From the NCBI GenBank assembly GCA_032560695.1, contig JAWGHR010000010.1, positions 1 to 43,676 on the forward strand: 43,676 bases of DNA, written 5' to 3'. The translations under genes were made by a program, and so were the position numbers. Source of the DNA: Peptoniphilus_A harei_B. GTDB lineage: Bacteria; Bacillota; Clostridia; Tissierellales; Peptoniphilaceae. Position 1 is the stretch's first letter. The number at the start of each line of letters is the position of its first letter. The notes under the pieces are model-generated. The model was not told the DNA's origin. It did not search any database and was given only the letters and a program-made list of their open reading frames with translations. Positions 32,503 to 41,648 of this stretch are shown here, in pieces.

Positions 32503-33591
32503 ATGTTTTTAAAAAAATTTGGTAAGATAGCAGTGACTATTGCACTAGCAGGTTCACTTGTTGCTTGTAGTGGTGCAAATAAAGATGTAGCAGCTAAGGT
32601 TGGTGGAGTTGAAATCCCAATGGAAGAATTCTACAAGTCTTATGCAGCAAGGGTAAATCAACTTACTTCAATGTATGGTGAAGATGTTCTTAAGAATAAG
32701 GAAGACGGCAAAAAGTCTACTGACGAACTTCTAAGAGAACAAGCAATTACTGACTTAACAACAACTGAAGCTCTTAAACAAGATGCAGAAAAATCAAAAA
32801 TTACAGTTTCTGATGAAGAAGTAAATCAAAAGCTTGACGAAATCAAGGCACAACTTGGTGGCGAAGAATCCTTCAATAAGTTTTTAGCAGAAAATGGACT
32901 TCCAAAGGAATATGTTGCTGAAAACATGAAGAACCAAATGTTAGTTGGAAAATACACTCAAGAAAAATTAAAAGAACTTGAACCAACTGAAGAAGAAGTT
33001 AAAAAACAATACGAAGACAACAAGGACTCTTACTACAAGGCGAAAGCTTCTCATATCCTAGTTGACGACTTAAAGGAAGCTAATGTGCTAAGAAAACAAA
33101 TCCTAAAGGGAGAAGACTTTGCTAAGCTTGCTAAGGAGAACTCTAAGGACACAGGAAGTGCACAAAATGGTGGATCACTTGGCGAATTCACAAGCGGACA
33201 AATGGTTGAAGCCTTTGACCAAGAAATTGCTAAGATGAAGCCTGGTGACATTTCAGAACCTATCACTACACAATTTGGTTACCACGTTATTAAGCTTGAA
33301 GAAAAAACTCCTCTAGAATTTGATGCAGTTAAAGATCAAATCAAGGCTCAGCTACAACAAGAAAAATTCAAAAACTATATTGACAAAGTTAAGAAAGATG
33401 CTAAAATAAAAACTTACGTTAACACTTCTAAAGAAGTTGAACTTCCAGAAGAATACAAAAACTTTGGCAAGGTAGAAAAAGAAGGCCAAGCTAAGAAAGC
33501 TAATGCAAAGGCTGAGGCAGCAAAGAATAATGCAAAAGCTAATGCAGCAAAAGAAAACGCAAAGGCTGAAAACAAGAAAGAAACAAAATAA
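32503..33591 (+). CDS. prsA: PrsA-type peptidyl-prolyl isomerase lipoprotein
   Basis: 362 residues. A lipoprotein signal (KKFGKIAVTIALAGSLVAC) places the acylated Cys at residue 22, so the protein is tethered outside the membrane and helps fold exported proteins. A SurA_N-like chaperone region precedes a parvulin (PpiC) domain at about 180-275: KASHILVDDL, GSAQNGGSLGEF, TQFGYHVIKLEE. The C-terminal 40 residues are Ala/Lys/Asn/Glu-rich (KANAKAEAAKNNAK) and low in complexity. Single gene with TATAAT shortly upstream and a strong terminator after it. Confidence 0.92.
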   Translation: MFLKKFGKIAVTIALAGSLVACSGANKDVAAKVGGVEIPMEEFYKSYAARVNQLTSMYGEDVLKNKEDGKKSTDELLREQAITDLTTTEALKQDAEKSKITVSDEEVNQKLDEIKAQLGGEESFNKFLAENGLPKEYVAENMKNQMLVGKYTQEKLKELEPTEEEVKKQYEDNKDSYYKAKASHILVDDLKEANVLRKQILKGEDFAKLAKENSKDTGSAQNGGSLGEFTSGQMVEAFDQEIAKMKPGDISEPITTQFGYHVIKLEEKTPLEFDAVKDQIKAQLQQEKFKNYIDKVKKDAKIKTYVNTSKEVELPEEYKNFGKVEKEGQAKKANAKAEAAKNNAKANAAKENAKAENKKETK

Positions 33592-33604
33592 GATTTAAAT
33601 CAAA

Positions 33605-33662
33605 GCCTGTGAGTAAAGAGCTAGAGGGTTAAATTCCTCTCTTAGGTCACAGGCCTTTTATT
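33605..33662 (+). terminator. prsA terminator
   Basis: GCCTGTGA (33605-33612) pairs with TCACAGGC (33647-33654), with an inner AGAGG/CCTCT stem (33623-33627 with 33636-33640), then a T-rich tract. Confidence 0.82.
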
Positions 33663-33739
33663 TTTTATTTAATCAAAGTTTTACTTTCCTTTAATAACGA
33701 ATTAAAAATCTAATTAAAGAAACATTTAATATAAAAATC

Positions 33740-33748
33740 TGTTATAAT
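33740..33748 (+). promoter_or_regulatory. extended -10 promoter of whiA-ptsH
   Basis: TGTTATAAT is an extended -10 with a perfect hexamer, 30 bp before the whiA ATG. No good -35 was seen, as is common for this class. Confidence 0.6.
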
Positions 33749-33777
33749 AATATGAATATGGATAATGGGGTGAAGTA

Positions 33778-34713
33778 ATGAGTTTTTCATCAGAGATTAA
33801 AGATGAAGTGGCTAAGATAAAAGTTGATGACTACAAATTAATTTTATCTGAACTTGCAGGGATAACTCCCATGTGTGGGATTTTAAATTTCAAAAACAAT
33901 AAAATTTCTATGGAATACATTACAGAAAACGCTCCTGTGGCAAGGAGAATTTTTACATTTTTAAGAAGGTCTTTTGGATTTGAAGTTGAAGTTAAAAATG
34001 TTAGGTCAACTCAACTTAAAAAAAATGTATTTATTATCTATATATCTCAAGATGAGTCTTGCAGGTTACTTCTTGATGAGTTAAAATATATTAAGGGTGC
34101 AAGCGTATTTATGATAAATTATGCTCCCACTGATCTCATAAAAACAAGTAATGAGAAAAAGGCCTACATCCGTGGTGCCTTTATGGGTTCAGGATCCATT
34201 ACTGATCCAAAAAAAGGATATCATTTGGAATTTGTTTCTGAAAACGAATCCAACGCATACTTTTTAAGCGATACAATTAATGATTTTGGACTCAACTCAA
34301 AGGTAATTATGAGAAAGGAAAAATACATAGTTTACATTAAGGACTCAGAACAAATTTCTGACTTCCTATCTCTCATAGGTGCCTATAACTCTGTTTTGAA
34401 TTACGAAAACGTAAGGGTTATTAAGGAAATGAGAAATAATGTAAATAGGATCGTAAATTGTGAGACGGCTAACTTAAATAAAACCGTTAAGTCATCTTAC
34501 GACCAGGTAGAGGATATTAAGCTTATCGAGAAGGAAATTGGGATAGAAAATTTAGATGAGGATTTGAAAGCTATAGCTAAGATAAGACTTGAGAACAGGT
34601 CTATGAGTTTAAATGATATTGCGAACTCTCTTGAGCCAAAGGTTTCAAAGTCCACTGTCAATTATAGATTTAAAAAACTTAGGAGAATTGCGAACAAGTT
34701 GAGGGGTGTATAA
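33778..34713 (+). CDS. whiA: WhiA-family DNA-binding protein
   Basis: 311 residues. An N-terminal degenerate LAGLIDADG homing-endonuclease-like fold (AYIRGAFMGSGSITDPKKGYHLEF, about 122-145) without nuclease function in the family, and a C-terminal helix-turn-helix (LNDIANSLEPKVSKSTVNYRFKKLRRIA). Firmicutes WhiA affects cell division and chromosome segregation. It ends 1 bp before ptsH, with which it is probably co-transcribed. Confidence 0.95.
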   Translation: MSFSSEIKDEVAKIKVDDYKLILSELAGITPMCGILNFKNNKISMEYITENAPVARRIFTFLRRSFGFEVEVKNVRSTQLKKNVFIIYISQDESCRLLLDELKYIKGASVFMINYAPTDLIKTSNEKKAYIRGAFMGSGSITDPKKGYHLEFVSENESNAYFLSDTINDFGLNSKVIMRKEKYIVYIKDSEQISDFLSLIGAYNSVLNYENVRVIKEMRNNVNRIVNCETANLNKTVKSSYDQVEDIKLIEKEIGIENLDEDLKAIAKIRLENRSMSLNDIANSLEPKVSKSTVNYRFKKLRRIANKLRGV

Positions 34714-34714
34714 A

Positions 34715-34981
34715 ATGATAAGTAAAAAAGTTGTACTTAATAATAGTGACGGGCTCCACGCTAGGGCAGCTGCACTGTTTGTAAGAGAGGCTAACAAGTT
34801 TGCTTCTGAAATAAATCTTGAAGCTCATAACGACAAGGTAAATGGCAAGTCCATCATTGGGATTATGTCTCTTGGTGCCTTCACAGGCGAAGAGATTATC
34901 ATTGAAGCTGACGGCGCAGATGAAGAAGAAGCTGTGGAAAGATTAGCTTACTTAGTTGAAAAAGAGTTTATAAATCTTTAA
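34715..34981 (+). CDS. ptsH: phosphocarrier protein HPr
   Basis: 88 residues from ATG 34715; an in-frame GTG at 34706 would overlap whiA and is less likely. HPr relays phosphate from enzyme I to sugar-specific PTS components. His15 (GLHARAA) and Ser46 (NGKSIIGIMSLG) are both present, so it can act in transport and, when Ser46 is phosphorylated, as a CcpA corepressor. In many relatives this slot holds Crh, which lacks His15; here it is a true HPr. ptsI is not adjacent. Confidence 0.95.
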   Translation: MISKKVVLNNSDGLHARAAALFVREANKFASEINLEAHNDKVNGKSIIGIMSLGAFTGEEIIIEADGADEEEAVERLAYLVEKEFINL

Positions 34982-35003
34982 ATTAAATAAATTATTATGC
35001 TTG

Positions 35004-35031
35004 GAGTTTTGCTTTGTCAAAACTCTTTTTT
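35004..35031 (+). terminator. ptsH terminator
   Basis: GAGTTTTG (35004-35011) and CAAAACTC (35018-35025) with a T6 run. The 200 bp to dnaE that follow are extremely AT-rich, with a single unit (about 35112-35129, frame KLVKNF) resembling the 18-bp arrays. Confidence 0.85.
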
Positions 35032-35232
35032 CATGTCCTTTTATTTGTCTTTTGCCTTTGATAAAATATATTAAAGATTAGTAATGAAATTTTTATTTTT
35101 AAATTTTATAAGCTAGTGAAAAATTTTTTAAAACTCATTAGTGAGTGATAAAGATTTTTTGAAAATTAATTTTTAAAGTTTTAAAATTTTTTAAAAATAA
35201 AAATTTGTGATTTATAGATTGAGGATGATCCT

Positions 35233-38200
35233 ATGAATAATTTTGTTCACCTACATCTCCATAGTGAATACTCTCTCTTAGATGGGTCTACGAGAATAAG
35301 TCTCTTGCCTAAAAGGGTTAAGGACCTTGGCATGGATGCCGTTGCTCTAACTGACCACGGCAATATGTATGGAGCCATTGCCTTCTACAAGGCTTGCAAG
35401 GATGCTGGAGTAAAACCCATCCTAGGTTGCGAGGTCTACATATCAGAGAAGGATATGACTGTTAAGGACAAGACCAACAAGAGGTTCCACTTGATCCTTT
35501 TGGCAGAAAACAATGAGGGCTTCAAAAATATTATGAAGATAGTCTCCATTGGTTACGTCGAAGGATATTATTACAAGCCTCGTGTAGACAAGGAAGTATT
35601 AAGAAAATATTCCAAAGGTATTATTGCAACTTCAGCCTGCCTTGGTGGCGAGGTCCAAAGACATCTATTAAATAGGGACACTGAAGCTGCAAAAAAAGCT
35701 GCCCTTGAGTATAGAGACATCTTTGGAGAAGGAAACTTCTTCTTAGAGCTTCAAGACCATGGCATGCCTGAGCAAGCTAGGGTTAATCGTGAGCTTGTAC
35801 TTCTATCTGAAGAGCTGGGGATACCCCTAACTGCATCCAATGACGTCCACTATTTAATGAAGGAGGACTCAAAGAGTCACGACGTCCTACTTTGTATTCA
35901 AACGGGAAAGACAATAAACGACACAGACAGGATGAAGTTCCCATCAGATGAATTTTATCTAAAGTCTCCTGATGAAATGGCAGCCCTCTTCCCAGAAAAT
36001 CCTGAAGCCCTAGAGAACACTGTGAAGATTGCAGAAAGGTGCAATGTTGAGATAAAATTTCACGACCTTCACTTGCCAGAGTTTATAGTGCCAGATGGAT
36101 ATACACACGAGGAATACTTAAAGAAACTTGCTCTTGAGGGAATGATTAAGCGTTATGAAAATGTAACTGATGAAATAAAGGACAGGTTTGAGTTTGAGTT
36201 CAACACTATAAAGAATATGGGTTATGTTGACTACTTCTTAATAGTTTGGGACTTTATAAGATATGCGAGAAAGCACGAGATCCAAGTTGGACCTGGAAGG
36301 GGTTCTGCTGCTGGTTCCATGGTTTCCTATTGCTTGGGAATAACTGACGTTGATCCCTTGGAGTTTGACCTACTTTTTGAAAGGTTTTTAAATCCAGAGA
36401 GGGTTTCCATGCCTGATATTGATATAGACTTTTGCTATGAAAGACGTGAAGAGGTTATTGATTATGTAAACAGAAAGTACGGAGACTCTCACGTTGCTCA
36501 AATAGTTACCTTTGGAACCATGGCTGCTCGTAATGCCATAAGGGACGTGGGCCGTGCCCTTGACATGTCCTATGCCAAGGTGGACTACATTGCCAAGCAG
36601 GTTCCACAAGCTCTCAACATGACCATAGAAAAGGCCCTAGAAGTTTCAGAAACCTTTAAGGGGATCTACGATGGAGAAGAGGACTCAAGACTTTTAATTG
36701 ATATGGCTCTTAAGCTCGAAGGCCTACCAAGACATACTTCAACTCACGCAGCTGGTGTTGTAATATCCAAGGACGAACTTACAGAATATGTTCCCCTAAC
36801 TAGGAACGACAAGATCATTGCAACTCAGTTTAACATGATTGAGCTTGAAGAGTTGGGACTTTTGAAGATGGACTTCTTGGGTCTAAGGACTCTTACAGTT
36901 ATTAGGGACGCAATTAATTTAATAAAAGAAAACCAGGGAAAGACTATAAATTTCGAAAATTTCAACTACAATGATCCAGATGTTTTAAAGATGTTTGCAA
37001 GATCAGAAACTCTTGGGGTCTTTCAATTTGAATCTAGCGGAATGAGGGCCTTCTTAAAGGAACTAAAACCAGATGAATTTTCTGACTTAGTTGCTGCCAA
37101 CGCCCTCTTTAGGCCGGGACCAATGAAGCAAATCCCAAAATTTGTTGGGTCTAAGCACGACAAGTCTACAATTTCCTACATCCATCCAAAGCTTGAGCCA
37201 ATTTTGAAATCAACTTATGGTTGTATAGTCTACCAAGAACAGGTTATGCAAATAGTTCAACAAATTGGTGGTTACTCTCTTGGCAGGGCCGACATTGTTA
37301 GACGTGCCATTTCCAAGAAGAAGATGAAGGTCATGGAAGAAGAGAGGAAGAACTTTATCTATGGCAACAAAGAAGAGGGAGTTTGTGGAGCCATTGCCAA
37401 TGGAGTTGACGAGAAGTCTGCCAACGAGATTTATGACTTGATAATAGACTTTGCCGACTACGCCTTTAACAAGTCTCACTCCGTAGCCTATTCAGTAGTT
37501 GCTTATAGGACAGCTTGGCTAAAATATTATTATCCAAGAGAATTTATGGCAGCACAAATTTCAACTTACACCAATGACATCAAGCAAGTCAGCCTTTATA
37601 TAGAGGAGATAAAGAGGTTGGGGATAGAAATTCTGCCACCAAATATTAATTACTCCTTCAAGAACTTCACTGTTGAGGACAACAAAATTAGGTTTGGACT
37701 CAAGGCTGTAAAAAATGTTGGCGACAACTTAATTGATGTAATTGTGAGAGCAAGGGACAAGGGACCTTACAAGTCTCTCAAGGATTTTGTTGATAGGATC
37801 AATGCTCTTGATAAGTCTGCCCTTAACAAGAGGGCTGTGGAATCCCTAATAAGGTGTGGAGCCATGGACGACTTCAGGGGAAACAGGGCCCAGTATCTTG
37901 CAATCTATGAAGGTATTTTATCTTCTTCATCAAATACTGCAAAAAATAATATTATGGGTCAATTTTCACTTTTTGAAGAGGCTGACCTCCAAGAGGACCT
38001 ACCAAAACTTCGCGACTTCCCACAAAAGGACAAGCTTGACATGGAGAAGGAAGTTATTGGCATGTACATCTCTGGTCATCCCCTTGATCCTTATAGGGAA
38101 TTAATCGAGAAAAATTCATCTATAAACACAAACCAAATCTTTGAAAAGTACAGGGAAAATCTCTTGAGAAGGTCCAAGGTCAAGGTTGGAGGAATTTTAA

Positions 38201-38658
38201 AATCCAAGAAAACCATGATAACGAAGACCAACAAGATGATGGCCTTTGCAGCCCTAGAAGACTTATTTGGGACAATTGAACTTGTAATCTTCCCAAATGT
38301 CTACTCACGATACAAAGACCTAATTGAAGATGAGAATGTTGTTGTAGTTGAGGGTCACTTCCAGGAATCGGAAATTGAAGAGCCAAAGATTTTGGTGGAT
38401 TCAATATCAAGGCTTAAGATGCCAACAAAAAATAAATTATACATTTCTGTTGAATCTATGAAGAATGAAAATGTAAATGAAATAAGAAAAATATTAAAAG
38501 ATTATGAAGGTTCCACTCCTGTGGTCTTCTTTGAAGAAGAAACGAGAAGAGCCTTTGGGACTGACTCAAGCCTTTGGATTGATGACAAGTCTTTTGACGA
38601 AATTCAAAATAAATTGATAGCTTATACTAAGTCTAGAGAAAAGATTATTTTAAAGTAG
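35233..38658 (+). CDS. dnaE: DNA polymerase III alpha subunit DnaE
   Basis: 1141 residues. N-terminal PHP domain (HLHLHSEYSLLDGS...ALTDHGNMYG), then the C-family polymerase core with palm aspartates in MPDIDIDFCYERREEVIDYV (about 396-415), GPGRGSAAGSMVSY and the fingers, a helix-hairpin-helix region, and a C-terminal OB fold (VGGILKSKKTMITKTNKMMAFAALED). The internal exonuclease of PolC is absent, so this is the DnaE type; a separate PolC is expected elsewhere. Upstream of pfkA and pyk, a frequent order in low-GC Firmicutes. Confidence 0.97.
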   Translation: MNNFVHLHLHSEYSLLDGSTRISLLPKRVKDLGMDAVALTDHGNMYGAIAFYKACKDAGVKPILGCEVYISEKDMTVKDKTNKRFHLILLAENNEGFKNIMKIVSIGYVEGYYYKPRVDKEVLRKYSKGIIATSACLGGEVQRHLLNRDTEAAKKAALEYRDIFGEGNFFLELQDHGMPEQARVNRELVLLSEELGIPLTASNDVHYLMKEDSKSHDVLLCIQTGKTINDTDRMKFPSDEFYLKSPDEMAALFPENPEALENTVKIAERCNVEIKFHDLHLPEFIVPDGYTHEEYLKKLALEGMIKRYENVTDEIKDRFEFEFNTIKNMGYVDYFLIVWDFIRYARKHEIQVGPGRGSAAGSMVSYCLGITDVDPLEFDLLFERFLNPERVSMPDIDIDFCYERREEVIDYVNRKYGDSHVAQIVTFGTMAARNAIRDVGRALDMSYAKVDYIAKQVPQALNMTIEKALEVSETFKGIYDGEEDSRLLIDMALKLEGLPRHTSTHAAGVVISKDELTEYVPLTRNDKIIATQFNMIELEELGLLKMDFLGLRTLTVIRDAINLIKENQGKTINFENFNYNDPDVLKMFARSETLGVFQFESSGMRAFLKELKPDEFSDLVAANALFRPGPMKQIPKFVGSKHDKSTISYIHPKLEPILKSTYGCIVYQEQVMQIVQQIGGYSLGRADIVRRAISKKKMKVMEEERKNFIYGNKEEGVCGAIANGVDEKSANEIYDLIIDFADYAFNKSHSVAYSVVAYRTAWLKYYYPREFMAAQISTYTNDIKQVSLYIEEIKRLGIEILPPNINYSFKNFTVEDNKIRFGLKAVKNVGDNLIDVIVRARDKGPYKSLKDFVDRINALDKSALNKRAVESLIRCGAMDDFRGNRAQYLAIYEGILSSSSNTAKNNIMGQFSLFEEADLQEDLPKLRDFPQKDKLDMEKEVIGMYISGHPLDPYRELIEKNSSINTNQIFEKYRENLLRRSKVKVGGILKSKKTMITKTNKMMAFAALEDLFGTIELVIFPNVYSRYKDLIEDENVVVVEGHFQESEIEEPKILVDSISRLKMPTKNKLYISVESMKNENVNEIRKILKDYEGSTPVVFFEEETRRAFGTDSSLWIDDKSFDEIQNKLIAYTKSREKIILK

Positions 38659-38664
38659 GTGGAT

Positions 38665-39618
38665 ATGAGAGTTGCAATTTTAACAAGTGGCGGCGATGCT
38701 CCAGGCATGAATGCCACAATAAGAGCTGTTACAAGGACCTGTATCTTTGAAGGGATAGAGGTCTATGGCATCAGTGGAGGCTACGAGGGTCTTATTGATG
38801 CAAAGTTTGAAAAATTAGTTCAGTCTTCTGTTGCCGACATTATCCAAAGGGGTGGAACAATTCTCTCCACTTCACGTTCTGATAGGTTTATGACAGAAGA
38901 GGGACTTGAAAAGGCAATAAATTCTCTAAAAATTTTTGAAATTGATGCCCTAATTGTCCTTGGTGGCGACGGAAGCCTCAGGGGAGCAAATAAATTAAGG
39001 GAGAGGGGAATAACTGTAATTGGAATTCCTTGTTCCATTGACAACGACCTTGCCTACACAGACTTCACAATAGGTTTTATGACGGCAGTGGAAACTGTCA
39101 CTGAAGCTATAAGTCACATTAGGGACACAACAGAGGCCCACGGCCGTGCCAATGTTGTTGAAGTCATGGGCCGTGAGTGTGGCGACATTGCCCTTTACTC
39201 AGGAGTTTCTTCTGGTGCTGAATCAATTATAGTTCCAGAGATAGAAACTAACATAAATGAAATTGCTGAGAAGGCAATCATGGGTAAGAATCGTGGCAAG
39301 AGACACCACATAATTATTATGGCTGAGGGTTGTGGGTCTGCCTTTGACTTTGCCAAAGACTTCCAAGATTTAACTGGGATAGACACAAGGGTTACTGTTC
39401 TAGGTTATATCCAAAGGGGAGGAGCTCCTTCTATTTTTGACAGGATCCTTGCATCACAATTTGGTTATTTGGCAGTCAAAGAAGCAAAGGAAGGAAAGTC
39501 TAGAGTCCTTGGATTTAAAGAAGGAAGAGCCAAGGTCATGACCTTTGAAGAAATGTTTGAAGCTAAGAAAGTTTTTAGGGAAGATCTTTTAGACATCTTA
39601 AAGACTGTTTCTATATAG
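38665..39618 (+). CDS. pfkA: ATP-dependent 6-phosphofructokinase
   Basis: 317 residues from ATG 38665, giving the canonical start MRVAILTSGGDAPGMNA; a GTG six bases earlier is possible. It phosphorylates fructose-6-phosphate, the committed step of glycolysis. GGDGSLRGA binds ATP, and SIDNDL contains the catalytic Asp; EVMGRECGDIALYSG follows. The loop after TIGF reads MTAVETV. Directly behind dnaE and 9 bp before pyk, so the two glycolytic kinases are co-expressed. Confidence 0.96.
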   Translation: MRVAILTSGGDAPGMNATIRAVTRTCIFEGIEVYGISGGYEGLIDAKFEKLVQSSVADIIQRGGTILSTSRSDRFMTEEGLEKAINSLKIFEIDALIVLGGDGSLRGANKLRERGITVIGIPCSIDNDLAYTDFTIGFMTAVETVTEAISHIRDTTEAHGRANVVEVMGRECGDIALYSGVSSGAESIIVPEIETNINEIAEKAIMGKNRGKRHHIIIMAEGCGSAFDFAKDFQDLTGIDTRVTVLGYIQRGGAPSIFDRILASQFGYLAVKEAKEGKSRVLGFKEGRAKVMTFEEMFEAKKVFREDLLDILKTVSI

Positions 39619-39627
39619 AGGTGGAAA

Positions 39628-41361
39628 ATGAAAAAGACAAAAATTGTTGCAACTATTGGACCAGCAAGTGAAAGTGAAGAAATTTTAAAAATCCTCTTCA
39701 CAGAGGGAGTTAACGTTGCAAGGCTTAACTTCTCTCATGGCAGCCATGAAGAGCACAAGATAAAAATTGACAGAATAAAAAAACTCAGGAAGGAAATGGA
39801 CCTGCCCATTGGTATCATGCTTGACACCAAGGGACCAGAAATTAGGCTGGGAGAAGTTGAAGGAGAAGTCACTTTAGAAATTGGAGATGAATTCACCTTA
39901 ACCACTGAAGATCTTACTGGCGACAAGTCTATTGCCAGCATCTCCTATAAAGAACTTTACAAGGACGTGAAGGCTGGTGACAAGATTTTAATTGATGACG
40001 GCCTAGTTGAACTTCTTGTAAAGGAAATTAAGGGAGAAAAAATTATTACAGAAGTTGAAAACTCTGGTGTTATTTCTTCCCACAAGGGAGTTAATGTTCC
40101 AGGAGTTGATATCAAACTTCCTGCCCTAACTGAAAGAGACATTGAGGACATAAAGTTTGGGGTCAAAGAAGACATAGACTTCATCGCAGCTTCCTTTATT
40201 AGGTCAAGGTATGATGTCCTTGCCATAAGAAAGGTTCTTGAAGAAGAGAGGGACTACACGACAAAAATTATTTCAAAGATTGAATCACAAAAGGCTGTGG
40301 AATTAATCGACGAAATAATAGAAGTTTCTGACGGAATTATGGTTGCAAGGGGAGACCTTGGAGTTGAAATCGAGACAGAAGCTGTCCCAATAGTTCAAAA
40401 GGAAATTATAAAAAAATGTAACGTTGCAGGCAAGACTGTAATTACTGCAACGCAAATGCTGGACTCCATGATCAGAAATCCAAGGCCAACTCGTGCTGAA
40501 ACTAACGACGTTGCCAACGCAGTCTTAGATGGGACAAGTGCAGTTATGCTTTCAGGAGAAACTGCCAGCGGCAAGTATCCTGTAGAGGCAGTGGAAACTA
40601 TGAGAAAAATTATAGAATACACTGAGTCCACAATTGACCACGACGAAATCTTGGAAAACAGGATCAAGGACGTGGAAAATTCCATGACCAACTCCATAGG
40701 AAGGTCTGCATGCGTAATTGCAAGAGACCTCCATGCCAATGCCATTATCACTGCAACAACATCAGGTAACACTTCAAAGGCCATTGCAAAGTTCAGGCCA
40801 GAGACCCCAATTATTGCATCAACGCCCTTTGAAAAAATTAAAAACCAACTTAGCCTTGTCTGGGGAGTAAGGCCTGTGAAGGTTCTTAACTTTAAGGACA
40901 CAGACAACCTAATCGATGCTTCCATGGAAGTTGCTGTCAAGAAGGGATTTTTAAAATCTGGAGATTTAGTAGTTTTAACTGCAGGAGTTCCTACTGGTAT
41001 TGCTGGATCAACTAACCTCTTAAAGATAGAAAATGTTTCGGAAATTCTCGGCAGAGGAACAGCCATTGGCAAGAAAAAGAAAAAAGCCAGGGCAGTAGTT
41101 GCCAATACTTTTGAAGAGCTTGAAGCAAACTTCGAGCCCAAGGACATAATCATCTGCAATGGAACTGATGGCAGGATGATTCCTTATATGGAAAAGTCTT
41201 CTGGATTTGTAACAGAAGAAGCAGGATTCACTTCCAATGGAGCTGTATCTGCAATTTCTCTTAATAAGACTGCCATTGTTGGGGTGAGGGACATTACCAA
41301 GCTTATAAAAACTGGCGACATCATAACAATTGATGGAACTGATGGAAGTGTTAGGAGATAA
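39628..41361 (+). CDS. pyk: pyruvate kinase with C-terminal PEP-utilising domain
   Basis: 577 residues. The N-terminal TIM barrel (KIVATIGPAS, MLDTKGPEIRLG, DGIMVARGDLGVEIE, TATQMLDSMIRNPRPTRAE) and the allosteric C domain are followed by the extra domain of about 100 residues typical of Bacillus-type enzymes (GRGTAIGKKKKKARAVV...TEEAGFTSNGAVSAI), which resembles the phosphohistidine domain of PEP synthase. It makes pyruvate and ATP from PEP and ADP. An 18-bp repeat array begins 10 bp after its stop and is in the same reading frame. Confidence 0.97.
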   Translation: MKKTKIVATIGPASESEEILKILFTEGVNVARLNFSHGSHEEHKIKIDRIKKLRKEMDLPIGIMLDTKGPEIRLGEVEGEVTLEIGDEFTLTTEDLTGDKSIASISYKELYKDVKAGDKILIDDGLVELLVKEIKGEKIITEVENSGVISSHKGVNVPGVDIKLPALTERDIEDIKFGVKEDIDFIAASFIRSRYDVLAIRKVLEEERDYTTKIISKIESQKAVELIDEIIEVSDGIMVARGDLGVEIETEAVPIVQKEIIKKCNVAGKTVITATQMLDSMIRNPRPTRAETNDVANAVLDGTSAVMLSGETASGKYPVEAVETMRKIIEYTESTIDHDEILENRIKDVENSMTNSIGRSACVIARDLHANAIITATTSGNTSKAIAKFRPETPIIASTPFEKIKNQLSLVWGVRPVKVLNFKDTDNLIDASMEVAVKKGFLKSGDLVVLTAGVPTGIAGSTNLLKIENVSEILGRGTAIGKKKKKARAVVANTFEELEANFEPKDIIICNGTDGRMIPYMEKSSGFVTEEAGFTSNGAVSAISLNKTAIVGVRDITKLIKTGDIITIDGTDGSVRR

Positions 41362-41370
41362 AATTTTTGT

Positions 41371-41586
41371 GACTTTGGAATAAAATACAAGGTTATAAAA
41401 GTTCGTGACTCTGTAATAAAATATAAAGTTGTAGAAATTCGTAAGTTTGTGAAAATTATTTAAGTTGGAAAAAATAATGACTTTGTAAAAAACAATGACT
41501 TTATAAAAAACTATCAAGTCATGAATAATAATGACTATGTAAAAAACTATGAAGTCATAAAATTATTTGAGTTCACAAAAAATTAA
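41371..41586. repeat. 18-bp degenerate tandem repeat array D
   Basis: Twelve units start every 18 bp from 41371 to 41569. In the frame of pyk, past its stop, the units read DFGIKY, KVIKVR, DSVIKY, KVVEIR, KFVKII, then a stop-containing unit, DFVKNN, DFIKNY, QVMNNN, DYVKNY, EVIKLF and EFTKN before TAA at 41584. Some units contain GAAGTC, the reverse complement of the GACTTC seen in others. It lies between convergent genes, before their terminator. Confidence 0.88.
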
Positions 41587-41611
41587 TCATTGAAATTTTT
41601 AAACAAAGAAA

Positions 41612-41648
41612 AAAGACCTCTTTTGATATTTAAATCAAAGGGGTCTTT
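41612..41648. terminator. bidirectional terminator after pyk
   Basis: AAAGACC (41612-41618) pairs with GGTCTTT (41642-41648), continuing inward to TTTGAT (41622-41627) with ATCAAA (41634-41639) across small bulges; it also ends the minus-strand gene at 41647. Confidence 0.78.

Noticed and set aside
40395..41159. Long open frame (254 codons) on the minus strand inside pyk
   Set aside because: It is fully antisense to an intact pyruvate kinase, has no ribosome site and no family character; such frames are common shadows of biased coding sequence.
41020..41517. Minus-strand frame running through repeat array D into pyk, with FYK/IIF-like hexamers
   Set aside because: No start site, and it overlaps pyk extensively. 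The hexamer pattern is the reverse reading of the 18-bp repeats. The plus frame shares its pattern across all four arrays, so it was preferred for description.
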